From Lucinisca nassula (lineage: Eukaryota; Mollusca; Bivalvia; Lucinida; Lucinidae): a DNA stretch of 64,000 bases. This document shows positions 10,009 through 22,103 of the stretch, in pieces; within the stretch, counting starts at the first letter, position 1; each line of letters starts with the position of its first letter. Position numbers and translations under genes: made by a program. The notes below the pieces were generated by a model that saw nothing but the letters and a program-made list of their open reading frames with translations, was not told the origin of the DNA and searched no databases. The DNA lies in contig CAUZLF010000695.1 in NCBI GenBank assembly GCA_963580285.1, positions 147,001 through 211,000 on the forward strand, given 5' to 3'.

Positions 10009-10524
10009 CTTTCTTTTTTTTTTTTTTCTTCTTCTTATGGTGGTCAAACTTGCTACATATAATTGCTGCCACAGACATTTATAAAGGCAGCTTCTTTCCC
10101 ATGATTTTTAGGAATAAGGACGCCTTCCTTAGTCTGCTGAAATTGCAGATTACTGTGTCGTTAACTTGAATGATCTTGTGAGATTAGGGGCTAGTTTCCA
10201 CAACATCAGGTCCTGGTTTTGCGTTTCACCAGTTAACTGTCCTGTCCTATTCAGGAACAGACCTTTGTAGTACATTCGACTGACAATAGTATATATGTAT
10301 ACGTCAAAATAATCAAATTCTAGCTATAAACAAGTTTTTCACGAAGATTTTTTTCTGCTAACGACCGTACACTACCGGCAGGAGTTTTTGCTATAAATCG
10401 TAAACCACAATTTGATCGACCGTGCACCTAACGACCAAAAAAAAAAAAAACGAAAAAAAAAAAGCAGCTTTGAAAACATGTTGGGAAACTGTTAGTGCCT
10501 CATTATTTTCTGGGACATCTTTTA
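10009..10524. other. No gene recognised; homopolymer tracts
   Basis: T-rich (10015-10035) and A-rich (10437-10463) runs, otherwise unremarkable sequence on both strands. Confidence 0.5.
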
Positions 10525-13500
10525 TTAGCTCACCTGTCACGTAGTGACTGACAAGATGAGCTTTTGGGATCACTTTTTGTCCGTCGTCCGTGCGTGCGTG
10601 CGTCCGTCCGTAAACAATTTCAAATAAGTATATCTCTAATACCTCATGGCCAATCATGATCAAATTTCATGTGAAGCATCTTCAGGTAGGAGGAAAGGAT
10701 GCATAAGGTTTTGGGGTTGATCAGATTGGAATTCTGGTTGCCATGGCAACATATAGCTCCAAAAGACTTATAAAGGGAAAATTTTTTAAAATCTTCTTCT
10801 CTGAAACCACAGGGCCCAGAGCTTAGATATTTAGCATGTGGCAAGGGCAAGTGGTCAACTACATAATTCCTGCCAATCATGCCCCTGGGTTCCAAATGGG
10901 CCACGCCCCGGGGCCCCTTCCCTCCCATAGACTCATATTGGAAAAAAGCTTCAAAAATCTTCTTCTCTGAAACTACAGGGCCCAGAGCTTAGATATTTAG
11001 CATGTAGCAATGACAAGTGGTCACCTACATAATTCCTGCCAATCATGCCCCTGGGTTCCAAATGGGCCACGCTACTCATAGACTCATAATGGAAAAAAGC
11101 TTCAAAAATCTTCTCATCTGAAACCACAGGGCCCAGAGCTTATATATTTAGCACGTAGTAATGGCAAGTGGTCACCTACATTATTCCTGCCAATCATGCC
11201 CCTGGGGTCCAAACGGACCACATCCCGGGGCCCCTTAGCTCCTATAGACTCATAATGGAAAAAAAAGCTTCAAAAATCTTCTTCTCTGATACCACAGGGC
11301 CCAGAGCTTAGATATATAGCATGTGGCAAGGGCAAGTGGTCACCTACATAATTCCTGCCAATCATGCCCCTGGGGTCCAGACGGACCACGCCCCGGGGCC
11401 CCTTAGCTCCCATAGACTCATAATGAAAAAAAAGCTTCAAAAATCTTCTTCTCTGAAACCACAGGGCCCAGAGCTTAGATATTTAGCATGTAGCAATGGC
11501 AAGTGGTCATCTACATAATCCCTTCCAATCATGCCCCTTGTTTCCAAATGGGCCACGCCCCGGGCCCCTTCGCTCCGATAGACTCATAATGGAAAAAAAC
11601 CTTCAAAAATCTTCTTCTCTGAAACCACAGGGCCCAGAGCTTATCTATTAAGCATGTAGTAACGGCAATTGGTCACCTACATAATTCCTGCCAATCATGC
11701 CCCTGGGATCCAAACGGACCACGCCCCGGGGCCCCTTAGCTCCTATACCCATAATGAAAAAAAGCTTCAAAAATCATCTCTGAAACCACAGGGCCCAGAG
11801 ATGAGATATTTAGCATGTAGCAAAGCTTCAAAAATCATCTTCTCTGAAACCACAGGGCCCAGAGCTTATATATTTAGCATGTAGCAAAGCTTCAAAAATC
11901 ATCTTCTCTGAAACCATAGGGCCCAGAGATGAGATATTTAGCATGTAGCAAGGGCAAGTGGTCACCTACATAATTCCTGCCAATCATGCCCCTGGGTTCC
12001 AAATGGGCCACGCCCCAGGGCCCCTTCGCTCCCTTAGACTCATAATGGAAAAAAGCTTCAAAAATCTTCTTCTCTGAAACCACAGGGCCCAGAGCTTAGA
12101 TATTTAGCATGTAGCTATGACAAGTGGTCACCTTCATGATTCCTGCCAATCATGCCCCTGGGGTCAGAATTGGCCACACCCCGGGGCCCCTTAGCTCCTG
12201 TATACTAATAATGGAAAAAAAAGGTTCAAAAATCTTCTTCTCTGAAACCACAGGGCCCAGAGCTTAGATATTTAGCATGTAGCAACGGCAAGTGGTCTAC
12301 ATAATTCCTGCAAATCATGCCCCTGGGTTCCAAATGGGCCATGCCCCGGCGCCCCTTCACTCCCATAGACTCATAATGGAAAAAAACTTTAAAAATCTTC
12401 TTCTCTGAAACCACATGGCCCAGAGCTTAGATATTTAGCATGTAGCAACGGCAAGTGGTCTACATAATTCCTGCAAATCATGCCCCTGGGTTCCAAATGG
12501 GCCATGCCCCGGCGCCCCTTCACTCCCATAGACTCATAATGGAAAAAAGCTTTAAAAATCTTCTTCTCTGAAACCACGGCCCAGAGCTTAGATATTTAGC
12601 ATATTGTTTGTTTGATTTGAGGTTTAACGTCCCCGTCAACACTGTAAAGGTCATTTTGGAGACGTTGCTTCCAATTTTGTGGGACTTTTACCCGACATTG
12701 AGATGAAATGTCTTCTCAAGCCCTGTCGCCCAATGAAACTTATAGGGTTTATTAGCATGGACGGTCCGCCTCGCACCGCGGTCCCTGGACATGCTTAGAT
12801 CCTCTAAGCGGGTTACCAGTACTAATGTGCGAGCCGGATTCAGCTCTGCGTGGTAGCATCATGCAGCCCATATATTTCTTCAAGCCCCTATGGGCGGGGG
12901 CTATTTAGCATATAGCAAGGGCAAGTGGTCAACTACATGATTCCTGCCAATCATGCCCCTGGGTACCAAATGGGCTACGCCCCGGGGCCCCTTCGCTCCC
13001 ATAGACTCATAATGGAAAAAATCTTAAAAAAAACTCTTCTCCCCTGAAACCACAGGGCCAAGAGCTTAGATATTTAGCAGGTAGCAACGGCAAGTGGTCA
13101 CCTAGATCAATCCTGCAAATCATGCCCCTGGGGTCCAAATGAGCCGGGGCCCCTTAGCTCCCATAGACTCCTTATGGAAAAAAGCTTCAAAAATCTTCTT
13201 CTCTGAAACCACAGGGCCCAGATCTTAGAGCTTAGATATTTAGCATGAAGCAATGGTAAGTGGTCACCTACATAAATCCTGCCAATCATGCCCCTGGGGT
13301 CCAAATGGGCCATGCCCCGGGGCCCCTTAGCTCCAATAGACTCCTAATTGAAAAAGCTTCAAAAATCTTCTTCTCTGAAACCACAGGGCCCAGGTCACCT
13401 ACATGAATCCCGCCAGACATGCCCCTTGGGCCAGAATTGGCCTCACCCATGGCCCAGTAGCTACCATGGATGGACTTAAAATGGAAAAAAAAACTAAAAA

Positions 13501-13978
13501 TTAAAAAAAAAAAAAAAAACATCAAAAATATTCTGTGAAACCATAAGGCCCAGAGCTTGGGTATTTAGCATGTAGCAACATGGAGTTGTTGCCTACATCG
13601 ATCCTGCCTGAGTCTTGCCCCTGGGGTTGAAAATGGCCAAATCCTGTGGCTTGTTAACTCCAATAAACTTATAGTGGGGAAAAATAAAGCTTTAAAAATA
13701 TTCTTCTCTGAAACCATTGAGTACGGACCTTAGATATTAAGTAAATAGCAACATAAAATGGTCGCCTACATAAATCCTGCCAATCATGCCCTTTGGGTCA
13801 AAATTGACCTATGGACTTATACTGGAAAAAAATTCAAAAATCTTCTTCTCCAAAGCCATAAGGCCCAGAGCTCAGATATTTAGTATGTAGCAATGTCAAG
13901 TGGTCTCCTACACTTATGATTTTCTGGTACACAGGTGAGCGATATAGGGCCATTGGGCCCTCTTGTATTTTTCGATGA
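10525..13978 (+). mobile_element. Tandem-core element 2 (pearl/HINE-like) with a ~165-bp satellite
   Basis: Starts TTAGCTCACCTGTCACG and ends CAGGTGAGCGATATAGGGCC followed by CCCTCTTGT. A GTCY tract (10575-10612) follows the start. The core from about 10780 to 13930 contains roughly 18-19 units of ~165 bp (landmarks GGGCCCAGAGCTTAGATATT and CCAATCATGCCCCTGGG). A shortened ~70-bp unit is repeated at 11750-11940. An S element splits the array at 12605-12902. Short frames inside are repeat artefacts. A terminal hairpin AGGGCC/GGCCCT with no obvious duplication suits rolling-circle Helentron-type elements (inference). Confidence 0.7.
12605..12902 (-). mobile_element. S element (SINE-like), minus orientation
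   Basis: A 298-bp insert in the satellite bounded by an 11-bp duplication ATTTAGCATAT (12594-12604 and 12903-12913). On the minus strand it runs from CCCCCGCCCATAGGGGCTTG to a CGTTAAACCTCAAATCAAAC tail. The duplication and tail indicate target-primed retroposition. No tRNA-like promoter is evident. Confidence 0.85.
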
Positions 13979-14125
13979 TAACATTTACAATAGCTACCTA
14001 AAATATCATTTCGTGTCAGACATGGGAAAATAAATAGCGATTAGCGGGACATTTTTGTTCTTCATAGTCCAGGTAGATTTTTTTCTGACCATTTGTTGTA
14101 GTTAGAAATATACATCAATGTATTA

Positions 14126-14370
14126 CGGGCCTCCGTGGCCAAATGGATAAGAGCGCTGACTCTTAGTCATTAGGTCTCTCACCGCCGTGGGTTCGAGCCT
14201 CGCCCGGGTCACGTGTGAGACGCCAAGTTCTGCAACGGAAGGTCAGGTGGTTTTTCTCCGGGTACTCCGGTTTTCGCCCACCTGCGATTAACGATCGGCT
14301 CGATATGAGTGAAATAATCTTTAAAGGGCCGTTAACCCCCCCCCCCCCCCCAAAAAAAAAAAAAAAAAAA
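14126..14370 (+). mobile_element. tRNA-derived SINE with conserved central domain
   Basis: The head has an A-box-like TGGCCAAATGGATAAGAG and a B-box GGTTCGAGCCT, followed by a central block TTCTCCGGGTACTCCGG and an end GGGCCGTTAAC with C- and A-runs. Flanks ACATCAATGTATTA and ACATAAATGTATCA form a 14-bp duplication with two mismatches. A second copy lies inverted at 21250-21428. The central block may be one of the deeply conserved metazoan SINE domains; not verified. Confidence 0.75.
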
Positions 14371-14384
14371 ACATAAATGTATCA

Positions 14385-14636
14385 TTGAAGTAACGTTTAT
14401 TTGCTTTCCCTGAAAGGAAACTTGAGAAATACTGACCTGCTATCATGTTAAGTAAAATTTTCCTCGCTTCGGTAATCGCTATATCGCTTCGCTAATAGCT
14501 ATATCCGGTGTATGTTGACATACGGTGTTCCATACATGTGATAAGTTTATGATGACCATGAGTGAGATTTGCTTCTTAGATAATGGAGATTAGGGTCCCG
14601 ATGAGGGAGACTTTTTTGACGACGTGTTTAAGTCTT
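14385..14636. other. No gene recognised
   Basis: Contains TCGCTTCG...ATCGC repeats and CCGGTGTATGTTGACATACGG (14505-14530), which recurs inverted near 575-620. Confidence 0.4.
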
Positions 14637-15176
14637 TTTTAGCTCACCTGAGCACGAAGGGTAAGGTGAGCTATTGTAATCAGTCTTTGTCCGTCGTCGA
14701 AGCGTGCGTGCGTGCGTGTGTTCGTCAACTTTGGCTTTAAATGACTTCTCCAATCTGCTGGAGAGATTTTGAAATAATTTCACAGGAATGTTCCTTGGGT
14801 GACCCTCTACCAAAATTGCTCAAATCGTTCCGCTCGGGTGAACGAGATGGTCAACAGAGCTAAAAATAAAAAAAAATAAACCTTTAAACAACTCCTTAAC
14901 CAGTGCATGGGGTATAAAATAATTTCCCGGGAAGGCTCCTTTGGTGAACCGCTTCCAAAATTGTCCAAACCGTTCCGCTCGGATGAACAAGATGGCCACC
15001 AGAGCTAAAAATAGAAAAAATCTTTAAACGACGTCTCCTTACCCAGTGAATGGATTTCAAAATAATTTCACAGGAATGTTCCGGGGGTGACCTACCAAGA
15101 TGGCTCAAACTGTTCTGCTCGGATGAACAAGATGGCCACCGGAGCTAAAAATAGAAAAACCGTTAAATGACTTCTT

Positions 15177-15665
15177 CATCGGAGTCTAACTGTTGGTTTT
15201 CTTTTGCTCCAGCATTTCCGTGGTTTCTTGCTGTCGAGTCATCACCGTTGTCTCACCTCTGTGGTTCTTTGATTATTTGTGTTCACGGAGATGTTGCGCT
15301 GGTGAGTTAGGAGGCCTTCATGCGGACTGAACAAATTAGTTGTCTAAATCGCGACGGAAGTAAGGGCGGGGATTGTGTCCGCGTGGAATCGTTTTGGGCC
15401 CCCAGTGGAGATCTTTCCACTGACCGTTCCGGGGCGGTTCTTCTGTGGCGGTTTGTTTATGCTGTTTGTTGCTTGCTGTGTGTGTCGCTTTTGTCTTTTT
15501 GTTTTGGATGGCCATATGTCCATTTTGTGGGAAAGTGGCTGTCCTTATGACCTCCCTTTGTTTAGGTTTCCATTGTGGTCTGGTCGCTTAATGTTTGTGT
15601 TTCTTTCCCTTTGGTGGGTGGAGTAAGTTAATTGTATCGATTCCTGATCTTTGTTTTACTTCTAC
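15177..15665 (+). mobile_element. 5'-truncated Penelope-like element (3' region only)
   Basis: Matches the non-coding region downstream of the RT at 27970-30555, from ATCGGAGTCTAACTGTTGG to TTTGTTTTACTTCTACTTT. It interrupts a tandem unit with a short CTTCT-like repeat on both sides. Apparent frames are not coding. Confidence 0.8.
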
Positions 15666-15933
15666 TTTTCTTCTCCTTAACCGGTGGATGGAATTCAAAC
15701 TAATTTTACAGGAATGGTCCTTTGGTGACCCTCAACCAAAATTGCTAAAACTGTCCCGCTCGGAAGAACAAGAAGATTTCTCTTAACCATTGGATGGCTT
15801 TTGAAATAACTGCACAAGAATGTTCCTTTGCTCAGAATTGCTCAAACTGCTCCGATCGGAGGAACAAGATGGCCGCAAGGGCTAAAAAAAGGAGAAAACT
15901 TCAAACGACCTTTGCTCCTTAACCAGTGGATGG

Positions 15934-16226
15934 CGGCCCCCGCCCATAGGGGCTTGAAGAAATATATGGGCTGCAGGATGCTTCCACGCAGAGCTGAATC
16001 TGGCCCTCACACCAGTACTACCGCTTAGAGGATCTAAGCCTGTCCAGGAACCGTGGTGCGAGGCAGCCCGTCCATACTAATAAACCCTATTGGTTTCATT
16101 GGGCGACAGGGCTTGAGATTTCATTTCATCTCAATGTCGGGTAAAAGTCCAACAAAATTGGAAGCAACGTCTCCAAAATGACCTTTACAGTGTTGACGGG
16201 AACGTTAAACATCCAATCAAACAAAA
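15934..16226 (+). mobile_element. S element (SINE-like)
   Basis: A 293-bp insert with a perfect 15-bp duplication TTAACCAGTGGATGG (15919-15933 and 16227-16241), which is the landmark of the host tandem unit. It runs from CGGCCCCCGCCC to an AATCAAACAAAA tail. Confidence 0.9.
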
Positions 16227-16555
16227 TTAACCAGTGGATGGATTTCGATATAATTTTACAGGGGTGTTCTTTGAGTGATCCGCTAGCAAATTGCCCAAAC
16301 CGTTCCGCTTGGATAAACAAGATTGTCATCAGTGCTAAAAATAGAAGAAAAAAATTTCAAGGACTTCTCGTCCTTAACCAGTGGATAAATTTAGAAATAA
16401 TTTCACAGGGATGTTTCTTGGGTGACCCTGTACCAAAATCGCTCAAACAATTTCGCTCCGATGAACAAAATGGCCACCAGAGCTAAAATACAAAAACCTT
16501 AAAATGACATCTGCTGCTTAACCAGTGGTGGATTTTGAAATAATAGGAACATATA

Positions 16556-17059
16556 TGAGCCCCGCCAAGCGAATTGGTGTCTTCGAGCATTCCGTCATGA
16601 CAAATTGTAACTGCGCATGCCCAGCCATTCAGAGGGACCAGGGATATGGTTTTCTGTCAAGGTTTCTCTTGATTCAATGCTTGTATGAGCGAGTAGCGAG
16701 GGTTCTGGCGAGACGGGGCGGATGCGCAGGCTCGCCTGAACCATCGTTGCTCGCATAGGTGACAAGTACCAAAATCGCCTGACGGGGCCAATATATATTA
16801 AAGTTTTTAATATCAAAATAGCAAGGTTTTGGTTATTTACAAAGGAAACTGTAACCATAGATCCAGAAGGAGTGTTACTACAAGAGACCTCATTGAGGCA
16901 ATTCTAACAAGTACCCACAGTTAATTGCAGAAATATAATATTGCAATGTTAGCCTCAGTTCTCCACCTTATCTACAGATCTATGCAACAATTTGAACAAA
17001 CATTGTGGAAAAAACAAACAACAACAACATTTAAACAGCAACATTTAAACAGCAATAAT
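16556..17059. other. No gene recognised; degenerate foldback traces
   Basis: 16880-16925 holds a decayed foldback centre (CATTGAGGCAATTCTAAC, AGTACCCACA). The rest shows no protein similarity that I recognise. Confidence 0.4.
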
Positions 17060-17800
17060 AGCACAAACTATTAACACAATTATTGACTGTTCTGTGTCCA
17101 TAATGTGTTCTCACTAATGCAATATTTATGAGAGGTAGTAGCAAGGTTAATTATAGGATGATTTTCCTTTTTAGTGGAAACAGCTGGTGTGCCTCATTGA
17201 GGTGATTTACAGTACCCACAACATACTTGTCAGAATCAACTGATTCTTCAGTTTCCTCAACATACGTTTAGTATAGAGATTCTTGGTAAAAAAAAAAAAT
17301 ATTCCAAAATGATCCTCAGTGCTTCTCCCTATCCAGAGTTGGATGCCTTTTGAATGATTAGCATTAACTTCAAGCACCATTTGCAGTTTTCGCCTTCATG
17401 CAGTTAGAGCAGGCAGTCATAGAGACAATTCTAACACTTTTAACAGCAAACACAACCTTTTAACAGTACAATTAACATTTTTGTTTCCATTCTAACACAT
17501 TAATAGCAATAAAAACACAAACTTTTAAATGCACAATTATTAACATTTCTGTGTCCATGTGATCTCACTAATGCAATAATGATAAGGAGAAATAGCAAGG
17601 GTAACCAAAGGATGATTTTCCTTTTTGTTGCAAACATCTGGTATGACTCATTGAGGTGATTCCTCAAGTACTTGTCAGAACCACCTGATTCTTCAAGCAC
17701 CCACAACTTGTGTTTTAGTGCAGAGATACTTGTTAAGAAAAATTATCCCAAAATGATCCTCAGTCCTCCTCCTTATCCAGAGTTAGATTTCACTGCAAGT
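17060..17800. repeat. Diverged tandem duplication, period about 430 bp
   Basis: Segment 17060-17355 recurs at about 17500-17790. Shared landmarks are TCTGTGTCCAT, CTCACTAATGCAATA, GGATGATTTTCCTTTTT, TCATTGAGGTGATT, CCAAAATGATCCTCAGT and TATCCAGAGTT. Foldback-like fragments occur in both units. Confidence 0.6.
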
Positions 17801-17821
17801 ACTGAACAGACCCAAACCACA

Positions 17822-18080
17822 CATTTCGAAAACACACCCTTGCGACATAGTGCATTTTCTCACACCTTCAAAATGGCTACTTTCCTGATGAAAATTTGTG
17901 ATATTTTTCTTATTTATACTTCAAACATAGGATGTGGGTTCGGCGGTTCTAACGAGTACCCACAACCTATGTATTGAAGCAGAAACAAGCAAAATAATGT
18001 ATACCCCCGTGAACCCCAGTTTTCTCTATATAAAGTGGGGTTAAGGGGGATCTTCATTTCATGGACTTGTTCACGTGATG
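17822..18080. mobile_element. Foldback MITE, subfamily B
   Basis: Ends CATTTCGAAAACACACCC and GGACTTGTTCACGTGATG. Contains GACATAGTGCATTTT, half of the central palindrome (GGCGGTTCTAACGAGTACCC; the left half is mostly lost) and the hairpin GTTTTCTCTATATAAAG. Confidence 0.7.
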
Positions 18081-18914
18081 AAAGTTCTCTTGAATCAGAC
18101 ACTATTTAGTTCTCCTTCCTGTAATCAGTGCAGGCAGTTTATGCCTTTCTCAAAACACACTGTCTAGGATTGTATGCAAAGCACTCACAGTCCATGTTGA
18201 ATTTAATTCTTAATAAAGAATTAATGGAATTAAGTCCCAGACTTCTTCTCTGATCTGTCTGAATCTTCCTAAGCATATTGAAACATCGTCCAGGATCGGC
18301 GTTACTGTGTGGCAGAGATAGTGCTGCAAGAGCTAATGAAGATAACCTGTTAAATCTAGTTTTCCTGATGGCAGCTTTAAACGACCCACGTCAAACTAGT
18401 AAGTATCTATTCATGTCTCCTCAGGGTTGACCTGTGGGTGACAGCTGATAGTCCTGGTACTCTTCTGCCAGGTTCTCCTGATGGCTAATGTGCAGATCAA
18501 AACGTCGAGCTAACTCGAGAACTGAAAAAGGAAACATATTAACCCTTATCCTGCTGTTCACGGTTCACAACAACCCCTATCTTTGCAAACAGTGTAGATC
18601 AAGAACAGAAGCCATCTGATCAGGATCAGCACTGTTTGTCATTGGGTTTGTGAATTGCAGGAATAAATTACATCAAGTAATCTTATTTGTTTATTCTCAG
18701 AAATGGGTGTGGCTAAATTAATTATTCAGCATGATAAGTGTTAAACTTTTGTTATAACAAAATCAATCTCTGATTGGTTGACTTGCTACACTGTTTGTTT
18801 GAGAAAGGTCCAAATACAAGAGAAGCAGATTCTTTCAGCTTCAGTGGTCTTCCACATTGATTCATTTGTCACATATCTTCAATAGCAGACCTTTTATTTC
18901 TTGCACACCGGACA
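18081..18914. other. No gene recognised
   Basis: Low-complexity, AT-biased sequence; half of the dispersed palindromic module (GATCAGGATCAGCACTGTTTG) occurs near 18618-18640. Confidence 0.4.
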
Positions 18915-19110
18915 AGCAAATCCGTGGTTTTACCCTGGGGTAGAAATTTATGTTCTGACCCTGGTGTTCCGACCCAAAATCGAATATAATCGCGTGCTTG
19001 ATAAATGCACAAGTTGATCACGACAATATAATCGCGTGCTTGATAAATGCACTAGTTGATCACGACAATATTATCATGTGCTTGATAAATACACTAGTTG
19101 ATCACGACCT
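18915..19110. repeat. 42-bp tandem repeat (three units) within a dispersed family
   Basis: Units share TAATCGCGTGCTTGATAAAT and AGTTGATCACGAC, from about 18984 to 19108. The upstream part (CCCTGGGGTAGAAATTTATG) and the first unit recur inverted at 33545-33660. Confidence 0.7.
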
Positions 19111-19231
19111 CGTATGCGCCGACGTTAAGGTTGACTTACCAGAATTAACAGGCCAGCACCATTCTTTCAGCTTTGGATTTACAAATCCAATAGTCTTGAG
19201 GGTCTGGCTGCCGTTTCACTAAACTTCGTAA

Positions 19232-19560
19232 AGTAGAAGTAAAACAAAGATCTGGAATTGATACAATTAACTTACTTCACCCATAAAAGACACCAAAGGG
19301 AAAGAAATACAAACATTAATCGACCAGACCATATTGGAAACCTAAACAAAGGAAGGCCATAAGGACAGTTACTTTCCCACAAAATGGCCATATGGCCATC
19401 CAAAATTAAAAGACACAAGTGATACAAACAACAACATAAATAAATCGCCACAGAAGAGCCGCCTTGGAACGGTCAGTGGAACATTTCCACTGGGGGCTTA
19501 AATCGATTTTACGCGGCCACAATCCTCGCCCTTACTTCCTCAATTGATGGAACAGTGCAA
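19232..19560 (-). mobile_element. Penelope-like 3' region fragment, minus orientation
   Basis: Reverse complement of the family's terminal ~330 bp (AGTAGAAGTAAAACAAAG at the element 3' end). It stops at CCTCGCCCTTACTTCC. The DNA at 19561-19826 has a palindromic patch (TTACGAATTCGTAA) but no gene. Confidence 0.75.
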
Positions 19561-19826
19561 AGCAATTGCATAAGCAATCCCTGAGGATTGGAAAAATAAG
19601 AGCATTAAATGCATGTACGGGGAGACCTCTGAGATTTACGTAAGTTCGATCTTACGAATTCGTAACTCAAAATTTGCGTTTCACCACCGTCAAATTCTTA
19701 AGTTTTTGCGTAAGTTTGTTCGTAACTTTACGATAGGGGGTAGGCAGTCGTAAATTTAAGAATTTCGTAAGTGTCATGGCGGCGGTTTCGATTCGCGCCC
19801 GATTAGAGCAACAAATCGGAATTTCC

Positions 19827-20213
19827 AAGCTCCAACGTAAAGGCTTATTGAAAATTAGAGAGATAATGTTGGTTGGTGCCTGATGCTCTGTCTCTGGTCG
19901 GGCTCATCGGAGTCTAACTGTTGGTTTTCTTTTGCTCCAGCATTTCAGTGGTTTCTTGCTGTCGAGTCCTCACCGTTGTCTCACCTCTGTGGTTCTTTGA
20001 TTTTTGTGTTCACGGAGATGTTGCACTGATGAGTTAGGAGGCCTTCATGCGGACTGAACAAATTATTTGTCTAAATCGCGACGGAAGTAAGGGCGAGGAT
20101 TGTGGCTACGTAAAATCGATTTAAGCCCCCCAGTGGAAATCTTCCACTGACCGTTCCAAGGCGGCTCTTCTGTGGCGATTTATTTATGTTGTTGTTTGTT
20201 ACTTACTGTGTGT
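19827..20213 (+). mobile_element. Penelope-like 3' region fragment, truncated at its 3' end
   Basis: From CCAACGTAAAGGCTTATTG through TTTGTTACTTACTGTGTG, then it diverges. It faces the copy at 19232-19560 tail-to-head with ~270 bp between. Confidence 0.75.
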
Positions 20214-21249
20214 ACAATTCGTCCAATCTTTTTATTCTTATATCTATTCAAGATTGTAAAGAATAACATTTGTCAGCTTCCTGCTGTGCACTACCAATTG
20301 TCTCGTTCCGCTTCACACCACAAAACTTACAAAAACGGAAATCTTACTCGTTACCGCCACTACAGTTTGTGCACCTAAGTATTATTCCAGTGAAATTCAC
20401 AGGTTGGCCCAAATCCTGCAAACAGGTGAAAAATGGGTTGTTATCGGTACATGCACAAAACATATTACCTGTCACGGTTTTCGCCAGATGAAAAGTGATA
20501 ATTAAAAATGTAAGGATATAAACGAGTAATGGCAAACGCGCTCATAATAATAATAATAAGTACCAGATAAGTGACGCTTATCCCATGCAGGGCTTGCAAA
20601 AACAGTTTTGTTCGCCCGACACCCCCATACAGAGCCGAAACCAAACTCATATTAGTATCGGTACAACCGTTTTGGGGTTCCCTACTCAGGCAAAGCGATT
20701 TGAGTCCATGCATATAAAGCTTTTTTTTTTTCTTTTTTTTTTGTGCTTCCTTGAGTAGCAGGGTTTTGGAAGCTATCGCATTCCAATGTCGAACAGAAGC
20801 CTAATAATAATAATAAAAATAATAATAATAAAGAAAATAATATATATATATATGTATATTGGAAACAACATCACCAAAATGACCTGTGTGGCGCCTGGGT
20901 AGCTAAGAACTCTGAACAACCAGGATTTTAATTAATGGGCCCTAAAGTTATGGTTCACAGATAATGTAAGTCATAAAAGCCATTTATTCCCAATTTTTTA
21001 TTGAACCTGCGAGTATGCTGCTATTAACGACCAGCACCGCTAATTGACATGTCACATGCGGGTACTTGTACAAATATTTTGCTAGCCGCGGTGTGAAAGT
21101 TTATTGCCTGATGAATACCAGACACATTCTAAGCTGGCAGACTGATCATAGGATATGTAAACAGCCTGCTGCGGTAAATTCGGTTCGCTTCAACACCCCT
21201 ATTTGCATCGTAATTACTCCAAACATGCGCGGTTTTTCGCCCTTTCCAG
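20214..21249. other. No gene recognised; simple repeats
   Basis: (AAT)n at 20543-20560 and 20800-20840, a T-run at 20720-20742 and (TA)n near 20842-20853. Short frames on either strand have no motifs. Confidence 0.45.
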
Positions 21250-21428
21250 GTTATTTAACTCATATCGATCGTTAACCAAAGGTAGGTGAAAACCGGAGTA
21301 TCCGGCGAAGAACCGCCAAACATTCTGTTGCAGAAGTTAGCATCTCACATGAGACCCAAGCCAGGCTCGAACCTACATGTGTGAGAGACCTAATGAATTA
21401 ACTCTTATCCACTAGTCTTCGGAGGCTT
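21250..21428 (-). mobile_element. tRNA-derived SINE copy, minus orientation
   Basis: The reverse complement matches 14126-14370: B-box GGTTCGAGCCTGGCTTGGG, GTCTCTCACAC and the central ACTCCGGTTTTCACC block. More diverged, with no clear target duplication. Confidence 0.65.
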
Positions 21429-21589
21429 GTCAGGTTTTCCAATAACGTGTTCAATTTGACTATCGGAATGCAAAGGAATGAGAGCAGGTCGGGATCCAGT
21501 GCTCTGGCTGGACGATGCTGTGTGTTCATGATAAAAGTTGAAACACAAGTGAAAATGTGAGAAATTCGGTAAGTATTTATACTAAATTG

Positions 21590-22040
21590 CTTGACGTGAC
21601 ATGGACGCTGTGAGAACTTGCTGCAAACGTAAAACGGACGTGTTAAGCACCGAGCAAACGTGTAACAAACGTAATGTTGTCTTCTACAACGTGATATGAA
21701 CGTACTTTTGCCTTTGCAGAAACGTGGAACGGTCGTGGTGGGTACGCGATTGACGTGGTATGAACGTCGTATGAACGCACTGCAATCCTTTCCGTCCATA
21801 CCAGGTTTGTACTACGTCAATGTAGACCATATTAGGCTCATGCTCCGTTGGTACTACGTCAATGCCGTTGTTTCCATGTCCTTACTGAGTTCTTACTGCG
21901 TCCTTATTCGATCACGTCCTCGCCACGTATTTTTTGAACATGTTTAAAAATCATCCACGTCAGCCAAGACCATAAAGATCGCATTACGTCCTTATCGGTT
22001 TCTACTGCGTTCCTTCTACGTCGTACAAGTTCGTACTACG
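21590..22040. repeat. ACGT-rich repeat of unknown class
   Basis: About 18 ACGT tetramers within ~450 bp. The left half favours (A/G)ACGT with TATGAACG; the right half favours TACGTC in the mirror orientation (TACTACGTC three times). This suggests a large decayed inverted repeat. Confidence 0.5.
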
Positions 22041-22103
22041 TCGACCCGGTTTTACATTGACGCTCTGGGAACTTGGTCTAGTGTGACTGGGGTTTTAAGG
22101 TAG

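Larger units (their letters stand above)
14637..16555 (+). mobile_element. Tandem-core element 3 (pearl/HINE-like), right end lost
   Basis: Starts TTTTAGCTCACCTGAGCACG with GGTGAGCTATTGTAATC and a GTGCGTGCG tract. The core is built from ~150-bp units with landmarks TTAACCAGTGGATGG, TTTCACAGGAATGTTCC and CCGCTCGGATGAACAAGATGG. At least seven units or part-units are visible. It is split by a Penelope-like 3' end (15177-15665) and an S element (15934-16226). The usual CAGGTGAGCGA end is not seen; the array stops near 16555. Confidence 0.65.

Noticed and set aside
10780..13930. CRISPR-like or protein-coding tandem array
   Set aside because: Units of ~165 bp are contiguous with no unique spacers; short frames repeating the same peptide are satellite artefacts.
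20025..20085. Hammerhead ribozyme in the Penelope-like 3' region (CTGATGAG ... GAA ... TC at 20029 and 30178)
   Set aside because: Penelope-like elements can carry hammerheads, but here the second core strand reads CTGAAC rather than (C)GAAA, stem II is poor, stem I does not pair, and other copies read CTGGTGAG. A covariance-model search would decide.
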